The notes under the pieces are model-generated. The model did no database searches. It was not told the DNA's origin and saw nothing but the letters and a program-made list of their open reading frames with translations. A program made the translations under genes and the position numbers. From contig NZ_JAPWHB010000002.1 in assembly GCF_027214025.1 (NCBI RefSeq), positions 558,001 to 622,000 of the forward strand: a DNA stretch of 64,000 nucleotides, written 5' to 3'. Shown piece after piece: positions 1 through 9,102 of the stretch. This DNA comes from Parahoeflea alexandrii (GTDB lineage: Bacteria > Pseudomonadota > Alphaproteobacteria > Rhizobiales > Rhizobiaceae). Position 1 is the first letter of the stretch. Each line of letters starts with the position of its first letter.

Positions 1-248
1 TGCGGGACCGCCGGCATCTCGGGCGACCAGACCCACCAGCCGTCTTCAAGCCTTGCGCCAGCGCCCGGATCCATGCCCGCGCCCGAGCCCTTGACCCGCG
101 CCTCGGTGAGTTCAAGCCCCTGCGCTGTCACCTGCCAGCTCTCCGACCATTCGGTCTTTTCCACCGAATGGGTCCACGACAGCGTAAACAGCGTGGTCGC
201 AACCACCACCATCTTGCCGCCAGCCGCAACACAGAGCGCGAGTGCCAT
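1..248 (-). CDS. DUF1850 domain protein, partial (cut by window edge)
   Basis: The 82 visible codons begin at an ATG at 248, which follows directly on the TGA of the TRAP permease, so the two are surely co-translated. After a hydrophobic N-terminal segment comes LSWTHSVEKTEW, then GSGAGMDPG and DGWWVW, the conserved pattern of DUF1850 proteins. These small secreted proteins are habitually encoded next to TAXI-type TRAP permeases and are thought to be accessory to transport, although their role is unknown. The C-terminus lies outside the window. Confidence 0.85.
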   Translation of the reverse strand, partial: MALALCVAAGGKMVVVATTLFTLSWTHSVEKTEWSESWQVTAQGLELTEARVKGSGAGMDPGAGARLEDGWWVWSPEMPAVP

Positions 249-2354
249 TCAGGCCGCTGCCGCGCGGCCGCGCATTTGCCGCCAGGCGAGCCCGGCAAAC
301 AGCGCCGCCAGCGCAAAGCCGATCTCGTCGGTCAGCGGCAGCGAGGCAATCAGGGTAAAGGCCGCGACCATCCCGAGAGCCCGCATCGGCCAGCCGAGCG
401 GACTGCCGAGGAAGCCGATCACCGCAGCCCCCCACAGCCCGATCGCCAGCGCCGTCTTGGCGACGATGTAGATCACCGCCGGCACGTAGCCGATCTCGGC
501 CGCCAGCGGCCCGCCATCCTGCAGCATTAGCGCCGGCGTGTAGACCGCCATGAACGGAATGACGAAGCCCGCGGCGGCCACCTTGATCGCCTCCATCGAG
601 ATCTTCAGCCCGTTCTCCTTGGCAATGGGTGCTGCGGCAAAACAGGCGAGCGCCACTGGCGGCGTCAGGTCGGCGAGGATGCCGAAATAGAACACGAACA
701 TGTGGCTGACGATCAGCGGCACGCCCAGTTCCAGCAGCGCCGGCCCCGCAATCGACGAGGTGATGATGTAGTTCGGGATCGTCGGAATCCCCATGCCGAG
801 CACGATGCAGGTGATCATCGTCAGCACCAGCGACAGGAACAGGCTCTTGTCGCCCACCGAGACGATGAATTGCCCGAACGTGTTGGCGGCACCGGTCAGC
901 GTCATGGTGCCGATGATGATGCCGACCACGGCGCAGGCGACACCCACCGGCAGCGCCGTCTTGGCCCCTTCGGCCAGCGAATCCCGGCAGATCGCCAGTG
1001 TTTCTCTTCCACCCTTCGACAGCGCGTTCCAGCCGATCAGCGCCAGCACGGCCAAAAGGATCACCATGATGCCGAACTGCAGGAAGGCAGCCGCCACCAG
1101 TCCCAGTCCGATCCAGAAGATCACCCGGATCGCACCTTGCGGCAGTCCGAGCGCGATCGAACCGCCAAGGATCAGCAGCACCGTCAGCGCCAATCCCACC
1201 GTACCGGCAAACAGCGGCGTGTAGCCCGAAAACAGCAGGTAGATCAGCATCAGCAGCGGCAGCACCAGGTACCACTGCGCTTTCAGCGCCTTCATCGGCG
1301 ACGGCAGTTCATCCTTGGGAAGGCCGATGAGATTGTGCTTGCCGGCTTCCAGATGCACCATCCAGAAGGCGGAGGCGAAATAGAGCACCGCCGGAATGAT
1401 CGCCGCCTGCACCACCTCGTAATATTCGACGCCGAGCGTCTCGGCCATGATGAAGGCCACCGCCCCCATCACCGGCGGCATCAGCTGACCGCCCATCGAC
1501 GAGGTCGATTCAACGCCGCCGGCGAAGGCGGCGCGGTAGCCGAACTTCTTCATCAGCGGAATGGTGAACTGCCCGGTGGTCACCACATTGGCGACGCCGG
1601 ATCCGGAAATCGTTCCCATCAGCCCCGACGAGATCACCGAGACCTTGGCGGCACCGCCGCGCTTGTGGCCGACCATCCCAAGCGACACGTCGGTGAACAG
1701 CTGGATCATTCCGGCTTTCTCGAGAAACGAGCCGAACAGGATGAACAGGAAGATGAAGCTCGACGACACGAAGATCGGAATGCCGTAGATGCCTTCCGTG
1801 CCGTAGGCCATGTGGTCGATCACCTGGGCGAAATCATAGCCGCGGTGATCGAACGGCGCCGGCAGGTATTCGCCGAACAGGCAATAAGCCAGGAATGCCC
1901 CGGAAATGATCGGCAGCGCCGGCCCCATGATCACCCAGGCGGCGGCAAACACCGTGGCCAGAGCAATCACGCCCAGTACGATGTCGCGCGTCAACGGATC
2001 GCCCGCGCGCAGCAACAGTTCGGTATATTCGTACCATTGATAGAAGGCGACAACGACGCCAAGACCGGCCATGATCCAGGCCAGCAGCTTCACCGCCGGG
2101 CCGGATTTCCTGGCCAGGGCGACCAGCGGGAAGGTCAGCAGCATCAGGAAGCCGACATGGATTGCCCGCACCACCTGGCTGGCAAAATCGACGATATGGG
2201 CCGCCGTGGCAATCTGGAAAACCGAGAAGATCAGCGCCAGCCAGAACAGCAACCGCCCTTCACGTGTCGCCGGAAAGCTCTCCGCCAGCGGATCGTGCAG
2301 GCCGAGATCGGGTTGGTTTTCCGGAACCTGATGCGGCGTCTGGTCGTGAAGCAT
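249..2354 (-). CDS. TAXI-type TRAP transporter fused permease
   Basis: This 701-residue polytopic membrane protein has the length and many hydrophobic helices of TRAP permeases in which the small (DctQ-like) and large (DctM-like) subunits are fused. These import organic acids using an ion gradient with a periplasmic binding protein. The DctM-like part contains GTISGSGVANVVTTG and GMGIPTIPNYI, typical of the family. I chose the ATG at 2354 because GGGGAGGA lies just upstream; a GTG at 2375 would add seven residues. It sits between the TAXI binding protein (upstream) and DUF1850 (downstream). The substrate cannot be read from sequence; glutamate, C4-acids or other carboxylates are known for relatives. 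Confidence 0.93.
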   Translation of the reverse strand: MLHDQTPHQVPENQPDLGLHDPLAESFPATREGRLLFWLALIFSVFQIATAAHIVDFASQVVRAIHVGFLMLLTFPLVALARKSGPAVKLLAWIMAGLGVVVAFYQWYEYTELLLRAGDPLTRDIVLGVIALATVFAAAWVIMGPALPIISGAFLAYCLFGEYLPAPFDHRGYDFAQVIDHMAYGTEGIYGIPIFVSSSFIFLFILFGSFLEKAGMIQLFTDVSLGMVGHKRGGAAKVSVISSGLMGTISGSGVANVVTTGQFTIPLMKKFGYRAAFAGGVESTSSMGGQLMPPVMGAVAFIMAETLGVEYYEVVQAAIIPAVLYFASAFWMVHLEAGKHNLIGLPKDELPSPMKALKAQWYLVLPLLMLIYLLFSGYTPLFAGTVGLALTVLLILGGSIALGLPQGAIRVIFWIGLGLVAAAFLQFGIMVILLAVLALIGWNALSKGGRETLAICRDSLAEGAKTALPVGVACAVVGIIIGTMTLTGAANTFGQFIVSVGDKSLFLSLVLTMITCIVLGMGIPTIPNYIITSSIAGPALLELGVPLIVSHMFVFYFGILADLTPPVALACFAAAPIAKENGLKISMEAIKVAAAGFVIPFMAVYTPALMLQDGGPLAAEIGYVPAVIYIVAKTALAIGLWGAAVIGFLGSPLGWPMRALGMVAAFTLIASLPLTDEIGFALAALFAGLAWRQMRGRAAAA

Positions 2355-2447
2355 GCGATGTCCTCCCCAAGACACGAAATCCCGTGGCGGCCGCCTTCGT
2401 CAGGGGCCACCACGGTCAGATGATGATGCGAGCCGGTTTGCCCGGTC

Positions 2448-3404
2448 TTACATCAGGCCTTTTTCCTTGTAGTAACGCTCGGCGCCCGGATGCAGAGGCA
2501 GCGGCATGCCGTTGAGCGCGTTCTCCAGTTTGATCTGGGTTGCGGCCTTGTGCGCGGCCTCGAGTTCCGGAAGGTTCTCGAACAGCTGCTTGGTCATCTG
2601 GTAGGCAAGCTCGTCGCTGACATCGGAATGCGTGACGAGGAAGTTGACCACGGCCACGGTGCTGACATCAGCGTCCTGGCCGTTGTAGGTACCGGCAGGA
2701 ATGGTTGCGGCGATGTAGGGTGCGCCAAGCGCCTTCACCACATCCTCGGGAACGGCAACCATCTGGATGTCGATCGAGGTCGACAGGTCCTTGATCGACG
2801 ACACGCCGAGACCGGCCGACTGCAGCGTTGCATCCAGCTGGCGGTTCTTGATCAGCTCGACCGATTCCGCGAACGGCAGGTATTCGGTCTTCGACAGGTC
2901 GTCATAGGACATGCCCGCAGCACTGAAGATCTTGCGCGCGTTGAGCTCGGTGCCGGACTTGGCAGCACCCACCGACAGGCTCTTGCCGTTCAGATCGGCG
3001 AAGTTCCTGATGCCGGATTCCTTCGAGGCAACGATCTGGATGTAGTTCGGGTAGACCGCCGCAATGCCGCGCAGCTTGTCGAGCGGCGCCTTGAAACCGG
3101 CTTCCGGGTCGCCTTCCCAGGCGAGCTTGACGGAATCGCCGAGCGCCAGCGCCAGTTCGCCCTTGCCCTGCTGCAAGAGGTTGAGGTTTTCAACCGAAGC
3201 CTTGGTCGATTGCACCTGGGTGCGAACGCCATCGATCTTCTCGGCATAGATCTTCGACAGGCCGACGCCGAGCGGATAATAGACGCCCGAGGTGCCGCCG
3301 GTCAGGATGTTGACGAATTCGGAAGCCTTTGCGGGCGCCATCGACAGGCTCATGGCTGTCGCGGCCATAAGGGTGACAAGGCTTCTACGGTTGATGTTGA
3401 TCAT
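2448..3404 (-). CDS. TAXI family TRAP transporter solute-binding protein
   Basis: A 318-residue periplasmic protein with a signal peptide (basic MININRRS, hydrophobic stretch, cleavage near AKASE). The mature start NILTGGTSGVYYPLG is the hallmark of TAXI binding proteins, which hand a ligand to the TRAP permease encoded next. The ATG at 3404 is preceded by GGAGGAGATCCTT, a strong ribosome-binding site, so longer readings upstream are not used. About 93 bp separate it from the permease start. Ligand unknown. Confidence 0.93.
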   Translation of the reverse strand: MININRRSLVTLMAATAMSLSMAPAKASEFVNILTGGTSGVYYPLGVGLSKIYAEKIDGVRTQVQSTKASVENLNLLQQGKGELALALGDSVKLAWEGDPEAGFKAPLDKLRGIAAVYPNYIQIVASKESGIRNFADLNGKSLSVGAAKSGTELNARKIFSAAGMSYDDLSKTEYLPFAESVELIKNRQLDATLQSAGLGVSSIKDLSTSIDIQMVAVPEDVVKALGAPYIAATIPAGTYNGQDADVSTVAVVNFLVTHSDVSDELAYQMTKQLFENLPELEAAHKAATQIKLENALNGMPLPLHPGAERYYKEKGLM

Positions 3405-3631
3405 AAGGATCTCCTCCACTGTTTTCTGATTGGCGAGCACGCGGCTTCGCAGCACTCACTTGCGGGTATCCGCCTGCAACGAACGTGCCAGATCCTGTTC
3501 TACAGGAATTCAGCCATCCCGGGCAGGTCCGGAGTTCGATAGTGGCAATTTCTTGCCCACATGCAAGACCCAATGGGCACTGGGTTGCCCACCCCGCACC
3601 TATGGCGCGTTGTGCGAGCGTCCGGCAGCGT

Positions 3632-5029
3632 TCACCAGACCGGCTGCGACCGCCCCAGCTTTCCCGCAGGCCTGTCCCAGCGCATCACAGCGTCGCCGAG
3701 CATCAGCGGCGAGTTCAACCGCAGCGCCAGCCCCCAATCGGTCTGTTCGACGTCTTGCGCATAATCGGCCGGCTCCGCCTTGCCGATCGGGTCGGCAACC
3801 GGGCCTTGGCGATGCGCTGCCAGAAACCCGCCGACCCGTGCCAGCGACGTGCGCCAGCGTGAACCGGTACCCTGTGTCTGGCGAAGGGTCAGTCCGCGCA
3901 CTGCGGCGGCAGCGAGCAGGTAGCCCGTGCCGTGGTCGAGCGCCTGCACCGGCAGCGGCACCGGCACCGGCCGGTCGGCCCCGGCGGCGGCCATGCCCGC
4001 TTCGGCAATACCGGAACTCATCTGCACCAGACTGTCAAACCCGCGCCGGTTGGCCCACGGCCCGCTCCAGCCATAGGCGTCGTGCGAGACGTCGATCAGG
4101 CCGGGACGAATACCGGCGCGAACTTCCGCTCCCAGTCCCAGCGCCTCCAGCGCATCGGGCCGGTAGCCATGCACCAGCACATCCGCTTCGGAAAGCAGCG
4201 CCTTGAAGCGCCCCCGCCCGGCCGTGTCCTTCAGGTCGAGCCGGGCGCAGCGCTTGCCGGGCGTCACGTCCGGAACCACGCCGGGTTCCTCCCAGGATGG
4301 CGGATCGATCCGCAGCACGTCCGCTCCGAACCCGGCGAGAAGCCGTGTCGCGACCGGCCCGGCCAGCACGCGGGTCAGGTCCAGGACCCTGATCCCCTTG
4401 AGCGGTTGCGCCGGATCGAATTCCCCGGCAAACGTCTCCGCAGTATCCCGCGTTTCCATCCGCATCAGCGGCTCCGCCAGCACCGCCCGGCCCTGCGGGT
4501 GCTCCGCCCATTCCTGAGTGCTGCGCATCACTGCCGCACAGCCGCCTTCGGCAACGATCGCGGCCTCCAGCTCGTCGCCGCGCCACTTCGCCACCGCCGC
4601 TGTCACCGCATCGCGTTCGGCCGCAGTTCCCAGCACCTTCAGCGCCGCCTCCCTGTGGTGAGGCGCGTTGGTGTGCAGCCGGATCCAGCCGTCGGCTGAG
4701 GCGTAGTCCCCGGCGACCGGATCCCAGGCCGGCGGCAGCACCCAGCCCTGCGGCGCGATCGAGAATCCGAACCACAGTGACGCCAGCCGCCGGTCGACGG
4801 CGACGGACGGTCGCCGCCCGGACCGCGCATCGCTCCATTCGGCGAGCGCCAGCCCCGCCGCCGCCACGGAAGCCGCCGCGAAATTGCTCACCGCAAAGAC
4901 CGACGGCAGCGAGCCCCGGCCAGTAAATTCAACGTTTCCGGGCATCTCCGGCGTCCCGCCGAGCGCGCTCCAGAGCGCGGATGTCATCGCATCTGCGGAT
5001 GTCGGCTCAGTTATTGATCTCTGCGGCAT
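3632..5029 (-). CDS. CaiB/BaiF (class III) CoA-transferase family protein
   Basis: A 465-residue protein whose second half carries the class III CoA-transferase core: LKGIRVLDLTRVLAGP, a nucleotide-like fold, and GFDSLVQMSSGI, where the Asp is at the position of the catalytic aspartate that forms the aspartyl-CoA intermediate in family members. These enzymes move CoA between carboxylic acids. The N-terminal ~200 residues look like a diverged second copy of the fold. GGAGA precedes the ATG at 5029. It is transcribed divergently from the HTH-citrate synthase 94 bp away, which suggests shared control and a linked acyl-CoA pathway. The substrate is not evident. Confidence 0.85.
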   Translation of the reverse strand: MPQRSITEPTSADAMTSALWSALGGTPEMPGNVEFTGRGSLPSVFAVSNFAAASVAAAGLALAEWSDARSGRRPSVAVDRRLASLWFGFSIAPQGWVLPPAWDPVAGDYASADGWIRLHTNAPHHREAALKVLGTAAERDAVTAAVAKWRGDELEAAIVAEGGCAAVMRSTQEWAEHPQGRAVLAEPLMRMETRDTAETFAGEFDPAQPLKGIRVLDLTRVLAGPVATRLLAGFGADVLRIDPPSWEEPGVVPDVTPGKRCARLDLKDTAGRGRFKALLSEADVLVHGYRPDALEALGLGAEVRAGIRPGLIDVSHDAYGWSGPWANRRGFDSLVQMSSGIAEAGMAAAGADRPVPVPLPVQALDHGTGYLLAAAAVRGLTLRQTQGTGSRWRTSLARVGGFLAAHRQGPVADPIGKAEPADYAQDVEQTDWGLALRLNSPLMLGDAVMRWDRPAGKLGRSQPVW

Positions 5030-5084
5030 GGCAGGTCTCCTTTCCGGTTTCGTGCTTCACACAACCGCCAAACTGAGATATCGT

Positions 5085-5106
5085 CAATATTGATCATATA
5101 AATCAA
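5085..5106. promoter_or_regulatory. AT-rich dyad in the CoA-transferase/citrate synthase divergent region
   Basis: Between the two divergent starts (5029 and 5124) lie CAATATTG (5085-5092), TGATCA (5091-5096), and the inverted repeat TTGAT/ATCAA (5090-5094 and 5102-5106, spacer 7). Overlapping dyads of this kind are plausible operators for the adjacent helix-turn-helix protein. The spacing is wrong for an FNR box. No binding data; inference. Confidence 0.35.
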
Positions 5107-5123
5107 CTATCAGGTTTTCAGCC

Positions 5124-6302
5124 ATGGCCGACTACATCGACGCGAAACAGGCCGCCGATCGCCTCAGCGTCTCCCGCCAGACGCTCTACGCCTATGTCAG
5201 CCGCGGCTTGATCAAGGCCGTGCCCGGCGACGATCCGCGTCAAAGCCGCTATCTCGCCGACGCCGTCGAGCAACTGGCCGAAACCAGGCGACGCGGCCGC
5301 AAGCCCAGGGAAATCGCCAAAGCGACGCTCGACTGGGGCATGCCGGTGCTGGAATCGGGACTGACGCTGATCGAGAACGGCGCGTGCTACTATCGCGGAC
5401 AAAGCGCCGTGGAGCTCTCGCGCACCGCCGCGCTCGAGGACATCGCCGCCCTGCTCTGGCAGTTGCCTGTGGGGAGCGCCTTCCCGCGCCGCGCCCCTCT
5501 TACCATCAAGGCTTATCTCGAACTGGCTTCCCAGGTGGGCGATGCATTGCCGGCCGAAACGCTGCTGCCGCTATTCGCGGTCGCCGCGCGTGACGAACCG
5601 ACCTCCGCCTGGCGAACCGATCCGGCAGCGGTGGCGCGTGGCAGTGGCGACCTGGTCCGCATCCTCGCGGCCTGCGCACTCAGGCAGGCGCCCACCTCCG
5701 CACCGGTCCACCAGCAACTCGCTGCAACATGGGGCGTCGACGCGGCAGGCGCCGATCTGATCCGCCAGGCACTCGTCCTCTGCGCCGATCATGAACTCAA
5801 CGCCTCCAGCTTCACCGCCCGCTGCATCGCCTCCACCGGCGCCTCGCTGAAAGCCGTCATCGTCGGCGCGCTCGCGGCCCTCAGTGGAGTCAAGCACGGA
5901 GCCACCACCACAAGCGTCGAATCCCTGTGGACCAGCATCGATCCCGACGCCCCGGCGAAAAGCCTCCGCGACCGGCTGCAGGCCGGCGGCTCGCTACCGG
6001 GCTTTGGTCATCCGCTCTATCCGGACGGCGATATCCGCGCCAGGGCGCTGCTTTCGGCAATCGGAGATGATTTTCCTGAAGCCACCCGGCTGACGGCGGC
6101 CGTCGACGATCTGACCGGCACGGCGCCCTCGATCGATTTTGCGCTTGTCGCGCTCAGGAGATATCTGCGGCTGCCCGAGGGTTCAGCCTTCCTGCTCTTC
6201 GCCATCGGCCGCTCGGTCGGCTGGATCGCCCACGGGCTGGAGCAACGCACCACGAACCAGTTGATCCGTCCGAGAGCGCTTTATACCGGAGAGCGGCCCT
6301 GA
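5124..6302 (+). CDS. citrate synthase family protein with N-terminal helix-turn-helix
   Basis: 392 residues. Residues about 1-60 form an excisionase/MerR-like helix-turn-helix (AKQAADRLSVSRQTLYAYVS, then a basic RRRGRKPREI linker). The rest is a citrate synthase domain with DHELNASSF (first catalytic His), VKHGATT, GFGHPLYP (second catalytic His) and a C-terminal SIDFALVALRRYL holding the usual catalytic Asp. It may be an active (methyl)citrate synthase-like enzyme, a DNA-binding sensor built from one, or both. It is divergent from the CoA-transferase, and the 94-bp gap contains AT-rich dyads that could be its own operator. Function beyond the fold is inference. Confidence 0.85.
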   Translation: MADYIDAKQAADRLSVSRQTLYAYVSRGLIKAVPGDDPRQSRYLADAVEQLAETRRRGRKPREIAKATLDWGMPVLESGLTLIENGACYYRGQSAVELSRTAALEDIAALLWQLPVGSAFPRRAPLTIKAYLELASQVGDALPAETLLPLFAVAARDEPTSAWRTDPAAVARGSGDLVRILAACALRQAPTSAPVHQQLAATWGVDAAGADLIRQALVLCADHELNASSFTARCIASTGASLKAVIVGALAALSGVKHGATTTSVESLWTSIDPDAPAKSLRDRLQAGGSLPGFGHPLYPDGDIRARALLSAIGDDFPEATRLTAAVDDLTGTAPSIDFALVALRRYLRLPEGSAFLLFAIGRSVGWIAHGLEQRTTNQLIRPRALYTGERP

Positions 6303-6389
6303 GGCGGAAGCAGGTTTTCGGCCTTGTGAACACCACCGCCAGCTGGCACTTTGCTGATGTATGATTCACACCGCAGGGAGAGGGAGCAG

Positions 6390-6566
6390 ATGGCTCACAA
6401 GTTTGAAATCTACAAGGACAAGAAGGGCGAATTCCGCGTTCGCTTCAAATACAACAACGAGATCATGTTCTCGACGGAAGGGTATTCGAGCAAGGCCAGC
6501 GCCCAGAACGCCATTGACTCGATCAAGAAAAACGGCCCCGCGGCCCCGGTCGAAGACAACAGCTGA
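6390..6566 (+). CDS. DUF1508 (YegP-like) small protein
   Basis: A 58-residue protein: FEIYKDKKGEFRVRF followed by NNEIMFSTEGYSSKASAQNAI is the single DUF1508/YegP repeat. Members are small, of unknown function, and common in proteobacteria. The ATG at 6390 follows GGGAGAGGGAGC, a good ribosome-binding site, so the longer reading from 6351 is rejected. It is followed by a convergent TetR gene with a hairpin element between them. Confidence 0.88.
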   Translation: MAHKFEIYKDKKGEFRVRFKYNNEIMFSTEGYSSKASAQNAIDSIKKNGPAAPVEDNS

Positions 6567-6581
6567 ATTCAGGCCGGGGAA

Positions 6582-6660
6582 CGGGGACAGTTTACTTTTG
6601 GCGCAATATCCAATGGGGATGGTCTAACGGACCCTGAGCGCTGAAAGTAAACTGTCCCCG
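6582..6660. repeat. GGGGACAG-type inverted repeat (REP-like hairpin), copy 1
   Basis: Two perfect 17-bp arms, CGGGGACAGTTTACTTT at 6582-6598 and its complement at 6644-6660, enclose a 45-nt loop. A related element lies at 25309-25356. Both fill the gap between convergent genes (here DUF1508 and tetR). Short GGGGACAG palindromes of this type are often scattered in proteobacterial genomes alongside REP-associated transposases; no such transposase is in the window. Confidence 0.8.
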
Positions 6661-6663
6661 ATG

Positions 6664-7266
6664 TTATTCGCACACCGCCGGCAGTCCGCCGATCACGAGA
6701 TCCGCGACGATGTCGGCATAGGCGTCGCGGTCGACCGGCCCGCCCGGCTTGTGCCAGAGATAGAACCAGTTGAGCATGCCGAACACCGACATCGTCACCG
6801 GCGCCAGAAGCTCCGGTCGCGCCCTGAACCGCTCGGGTTCGATCTCGCGCACACACTCCGACATGCAGGCGACCAGCCGCCGCTGCAAGGCGCGCAGGTG
6901 GATCTGGTTGTCTTCGGGCAGCGACGATAGCGCATCGAGCTGCACCTTGTGCTCGGCGTCGGAATCCCGGTAGGCGATCAGGATGGCGCGGACCAGCGCA
7001 CGCAGCCGCCCGGAGCGCGATCCGGGCTCGGCCGCGGCCGTCTCCACCACGTCGACCAGCGCCGTCAGATGCGTATCGAGAATATCGAACAGAAGCGCGT
7101 CCTTGGACGGATAATAATGATAGATCAACGCCTTGGAGACGCCGCAGGCATCCGCCAGCTTGCCCATCGAGGCCCGGTCAAAGCCCTGTTTCGCGAAGAA
7201 GGACGCGGCGGTCTTCAGGATCGCCTCGCGTTTTGCCTCGTGATCCTTGGCGATTGTCCGGGCCAT
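6664..7266 (-). CDS. TetR family repressor of the phenylacetate genes (PaaR-like)
   Basis: 200 residues. The N-terminal TetR helix-turn-helix is clear (REAILKTAASFFAKQGFDRAS, then GVSKALIYHYYPSKDALL); the C-terminal domain is a variable ligand-binding bundle. The ATG at 7266 lies 4 bp after the stop of paaK, so it is the last gene of paaG-paaI-paaK-tetR. TetR proteins at this position (PaaR) repress phenylacetate genes and are released by phenylacetyl-CoA in several bacteria; that role is inferred here. A candidate operator lies at 9926-9937 in the divergent control region. Confidence 0.85.
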   Translation of the reverse strand: MARTIAKDHEAKREAILKTAASFFAKQGFDRASMGKLADACGVSKALIYHYYPSKDALLFDILDTHLTALVDVVETAAAEPGSRSGRLRALVRAILIAYRDSDAEHKVQLDALSSLPEDNQIHLRALQRRLVACMSECVREIEPERFRARPELLAPVTMSVFGMLNWFYLWHKPGGPVDRDAYADIVADLVIGGLPAVCE

Positions 7267-7270
7267 GGCC

Positions 7271-8581
7271 TCAGGTCCGGTTCCGGTTGTCGACCACGCG
7301 CTTGGCCTTGCCCTCGGAGCGCGCCACCTTGCCCGGTTCGGCGACATTGATCCGGGCGGTGACCCCGACCACGCTCTTGATGTGATGCGCCAGTTCCTTG
7401 CCCGACACCGTGCGCGCCTCTTCGGACGCACTGGTGACGGTGCACTCCACGTGAACCGTCATCTGATCCATGCGGCCGCTGGTGCTCAGCTCGATCTGGA
7501 AATGCGGCGCAAGCCCTGCGCATTTGAGGATCTGCTCCTCGATCTGGGTCGGGAACACGTTGACGCCGCGCAGGATGATCATGTCGTCGGACCGACCGGT
7601 AATCTTTTCCATCCGCCGCATAGACCGCGCCGTGCCGGGCAGCAGCCTTGTCAGGTCGCGGGTGCGGTAGCGCACCATCGGCAGCGCTTCCTTCGACAGC
7701 GTTGTGAACACCAGTTCGCCGATCTCGCCGTCCGGCAGCACTTCGCCGGTCACCGGGTCGATGATCTCGGGATAGAAATGATCCTCCCAGATATGCAGCC
7801 CGTCCTTGGTCTCGACGCACTCGTTGGCAACCCCCGGCCCCATCACCTCGGAAAGCCCGTAGATGTCGACCGCGTGCATGTCGAAGGCCTGCTCGATCTC
7901 GCTGCGCATCGAATTGGTCCATGGCTCCGCCCCGAAGATGCCGACGGCCAGCGAGCTCTCGCGCGGATCGATGCCCTGCCGGCGGAACTCGTCGAGGATC
8001 GACAGCATGTAGGACGGCGTCACCATGATCACCTGCGGCTTGAAATCGGTGATCAGCTGCACCTGCCGCTCGGTCATGCCGCCCGAAATCGGCACCACCG
8101 TGCAGCCGAGCCGCTCGGCCCCGTAATGCGCACCGAGACCGCCGGTAAACAGCCCGTAACCGTAGGAGACATGCACGATATCGCCGGGACGCCCGCCCGA
8201 GGCCCGGATCGAGCGCGCCACCAGATCAGACCACATGTCGATGTCGGCCGCGGTGTAGCCGACCACGGTCGGCTTGCCGGTGGTTCCCGACGAGCCGTGG
8301 ATCCGCACCACCTTCTCGCGCGGCACCGCGAACATGCCGAAGGGGTAATTGTCCCTGAGATCGATCTTGGTGGTGAACGGAAATTTCGACAGGTCGGCCA
8401 GCGTCTTCAGGTCATCCGGATGCACGCCCTTTTCGTCGAACGACGCCTTGTAGTGCGGCACGTTCTCGTAGGCATGGGCCAGCGACCATTTCATCCGTTT
8501 GAGCTGCAGCGCGGAAATCTCGTCGCGCGAGGCGGTTTCGATCGGATCGAGACTTGCCCGGTCGGGCGTCAAATCAAGCAT
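7271..8581 (-). CDS. paaK: phenylacetate-CoA ligase
   Basis: 436 residues, the usual PaaK length. This cytoplasmic adenylate-forming enzyme activates phenylacetate to phenylacetyl-CoA, the first step of the pathway. It has the AMP-binding loop GSSGTTGKPTVVGYT and the family motifs YGYGLFTGG, GLSEVMGPGVANEC and TRDLTRLLPG. The ATG at 8581 is preceded by GGAGAACCCG; a longer reading to 8938 would overlap paaI and is rejected. It lies 77 bp after paaI and directly before the TetR gene. Confidence 0.95.
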   Translation of the reverse strand: MLDLTPDRASLDPIETASRDEISALQLKRMKWSLAHAYENVPHYKASFDEKGVHPDDLKTLADLSKFPFTTKIDLRDNYPFGMFAVPREKVVRIHGSSGTTGKPTVVGYTAADIDMWSDLVARSIRASGGRPGDIVHVSYGYGLFTGGLGAHYGAERLGCTVVPISGGMTERQVQLITDFKPQVIMVTPSYMLSILDEFRRQGIDPRESSLAVGIFGAEPWTNSMRSEIEQAFDMHAVDIYGLSEVMGPGVANECVETKDGLHIWEDHFYPEIIDPVTGEVLPDGEIGELVFTTLSKEALPMVRYRTRDLTRLLPGTARSMRRMEKITGRSDDMIILRGVNVFPTQIEEQILKCAGLAPHFQIELSTSGRMDQMTVHVECTVTSASEEARTVSGKELAHHIKSVVGVTARINVAEPGKVARSEGKAKRVVDNRNRT

Positions 8582-8658
8582 CGGGTTCTCCAGCAATCCC
8601 GGGGCGGCGGTTTGCGTAAAACCGGCGGCCCTCTCCCAAATTCTGTTCGGCCACCGCC

Positions 8659-9102
8659 TCAGGCGGCGGGCTCCTCGAAATGCGTGCCCGGTATGGTCCG
8701 CGACAGGCCGCGGAACTCGGCGATCGTCACCCCGTCCTGCCGCGTCACGCTGACATCGTAGATGCCGGAGCGGCCGGCGAGCGACACCTCGCGCGCCGTC
8801 GCGGTCAGCCGGTCGCCTTCCCGCCCCGGCGCCAGGAACGTCACCGAGCAGTGCTGCGCCACGGTGATCGTGTTGCGGCTGTTGCAGGCGAATGCGAAGG
8901 CGCTGTCGGCGAGCGTGAAGATCGCGCCGCCATGGCAAGAGCCATGGCCGTTGAGATGGTCCTTGCGCACCAGCATCGACAGCGTCGCCGTACCCGGTCC
9001 CACCGCGTCGATGGTCATGCCCATACCCTTGGTGGTGTAGTCGTCTTTAAACATTGCCTCCGAGGATCGCTCGGCGCGTTCCTGATCCGAGATCGCGTTC
9101 AT
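8659..9102 (-). CDS. paaI: hydroxyphenylacetyl-CoA thioesterase
   Basis: A 147-residue hotdog-fold thioesterase. GHGSCHGGAIFTLADSAFAFA is the PaaI signature helix, with the Asp that serves catalysis in the family. PaaI hydrolyses dead-end or ring-hydroxylated phenylacetyl-CoA thioesters and frees CoA. Its ATG overlaps the end of paaG by 4 bp, showing tight translational coupling in paaG-paaI-paaK. Confidence 0.94.
   Translation of the reverse strand: MNAISDQERAERSSEAMFKDDYTTKGMGMTIDAVGPGTATLSMLVRKDHLNGHGSCHGGAIFTLADSAFAFACNSRNTITVAQHCSVTFLAPGREGDRLTATAREVSLAGRSGIYDVSVTRQDGVTIAEFRGLSRTIPGTHFEEPAA

Noticed and set aside
702-2423. 573-codon plus-strand ORF opposite the TRAP permease
   Set aside because: Arg/His/Gln-rich, low-complexity translation typical of the antisense of a GC-rich gene; the minus strand encodes a clear transporter.
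5090-5106. TTGAT...ATCAA as an FNR box before the citrate synthase gene
   Set aside because: The spacer is 7, not 4; treated only as a dyad.
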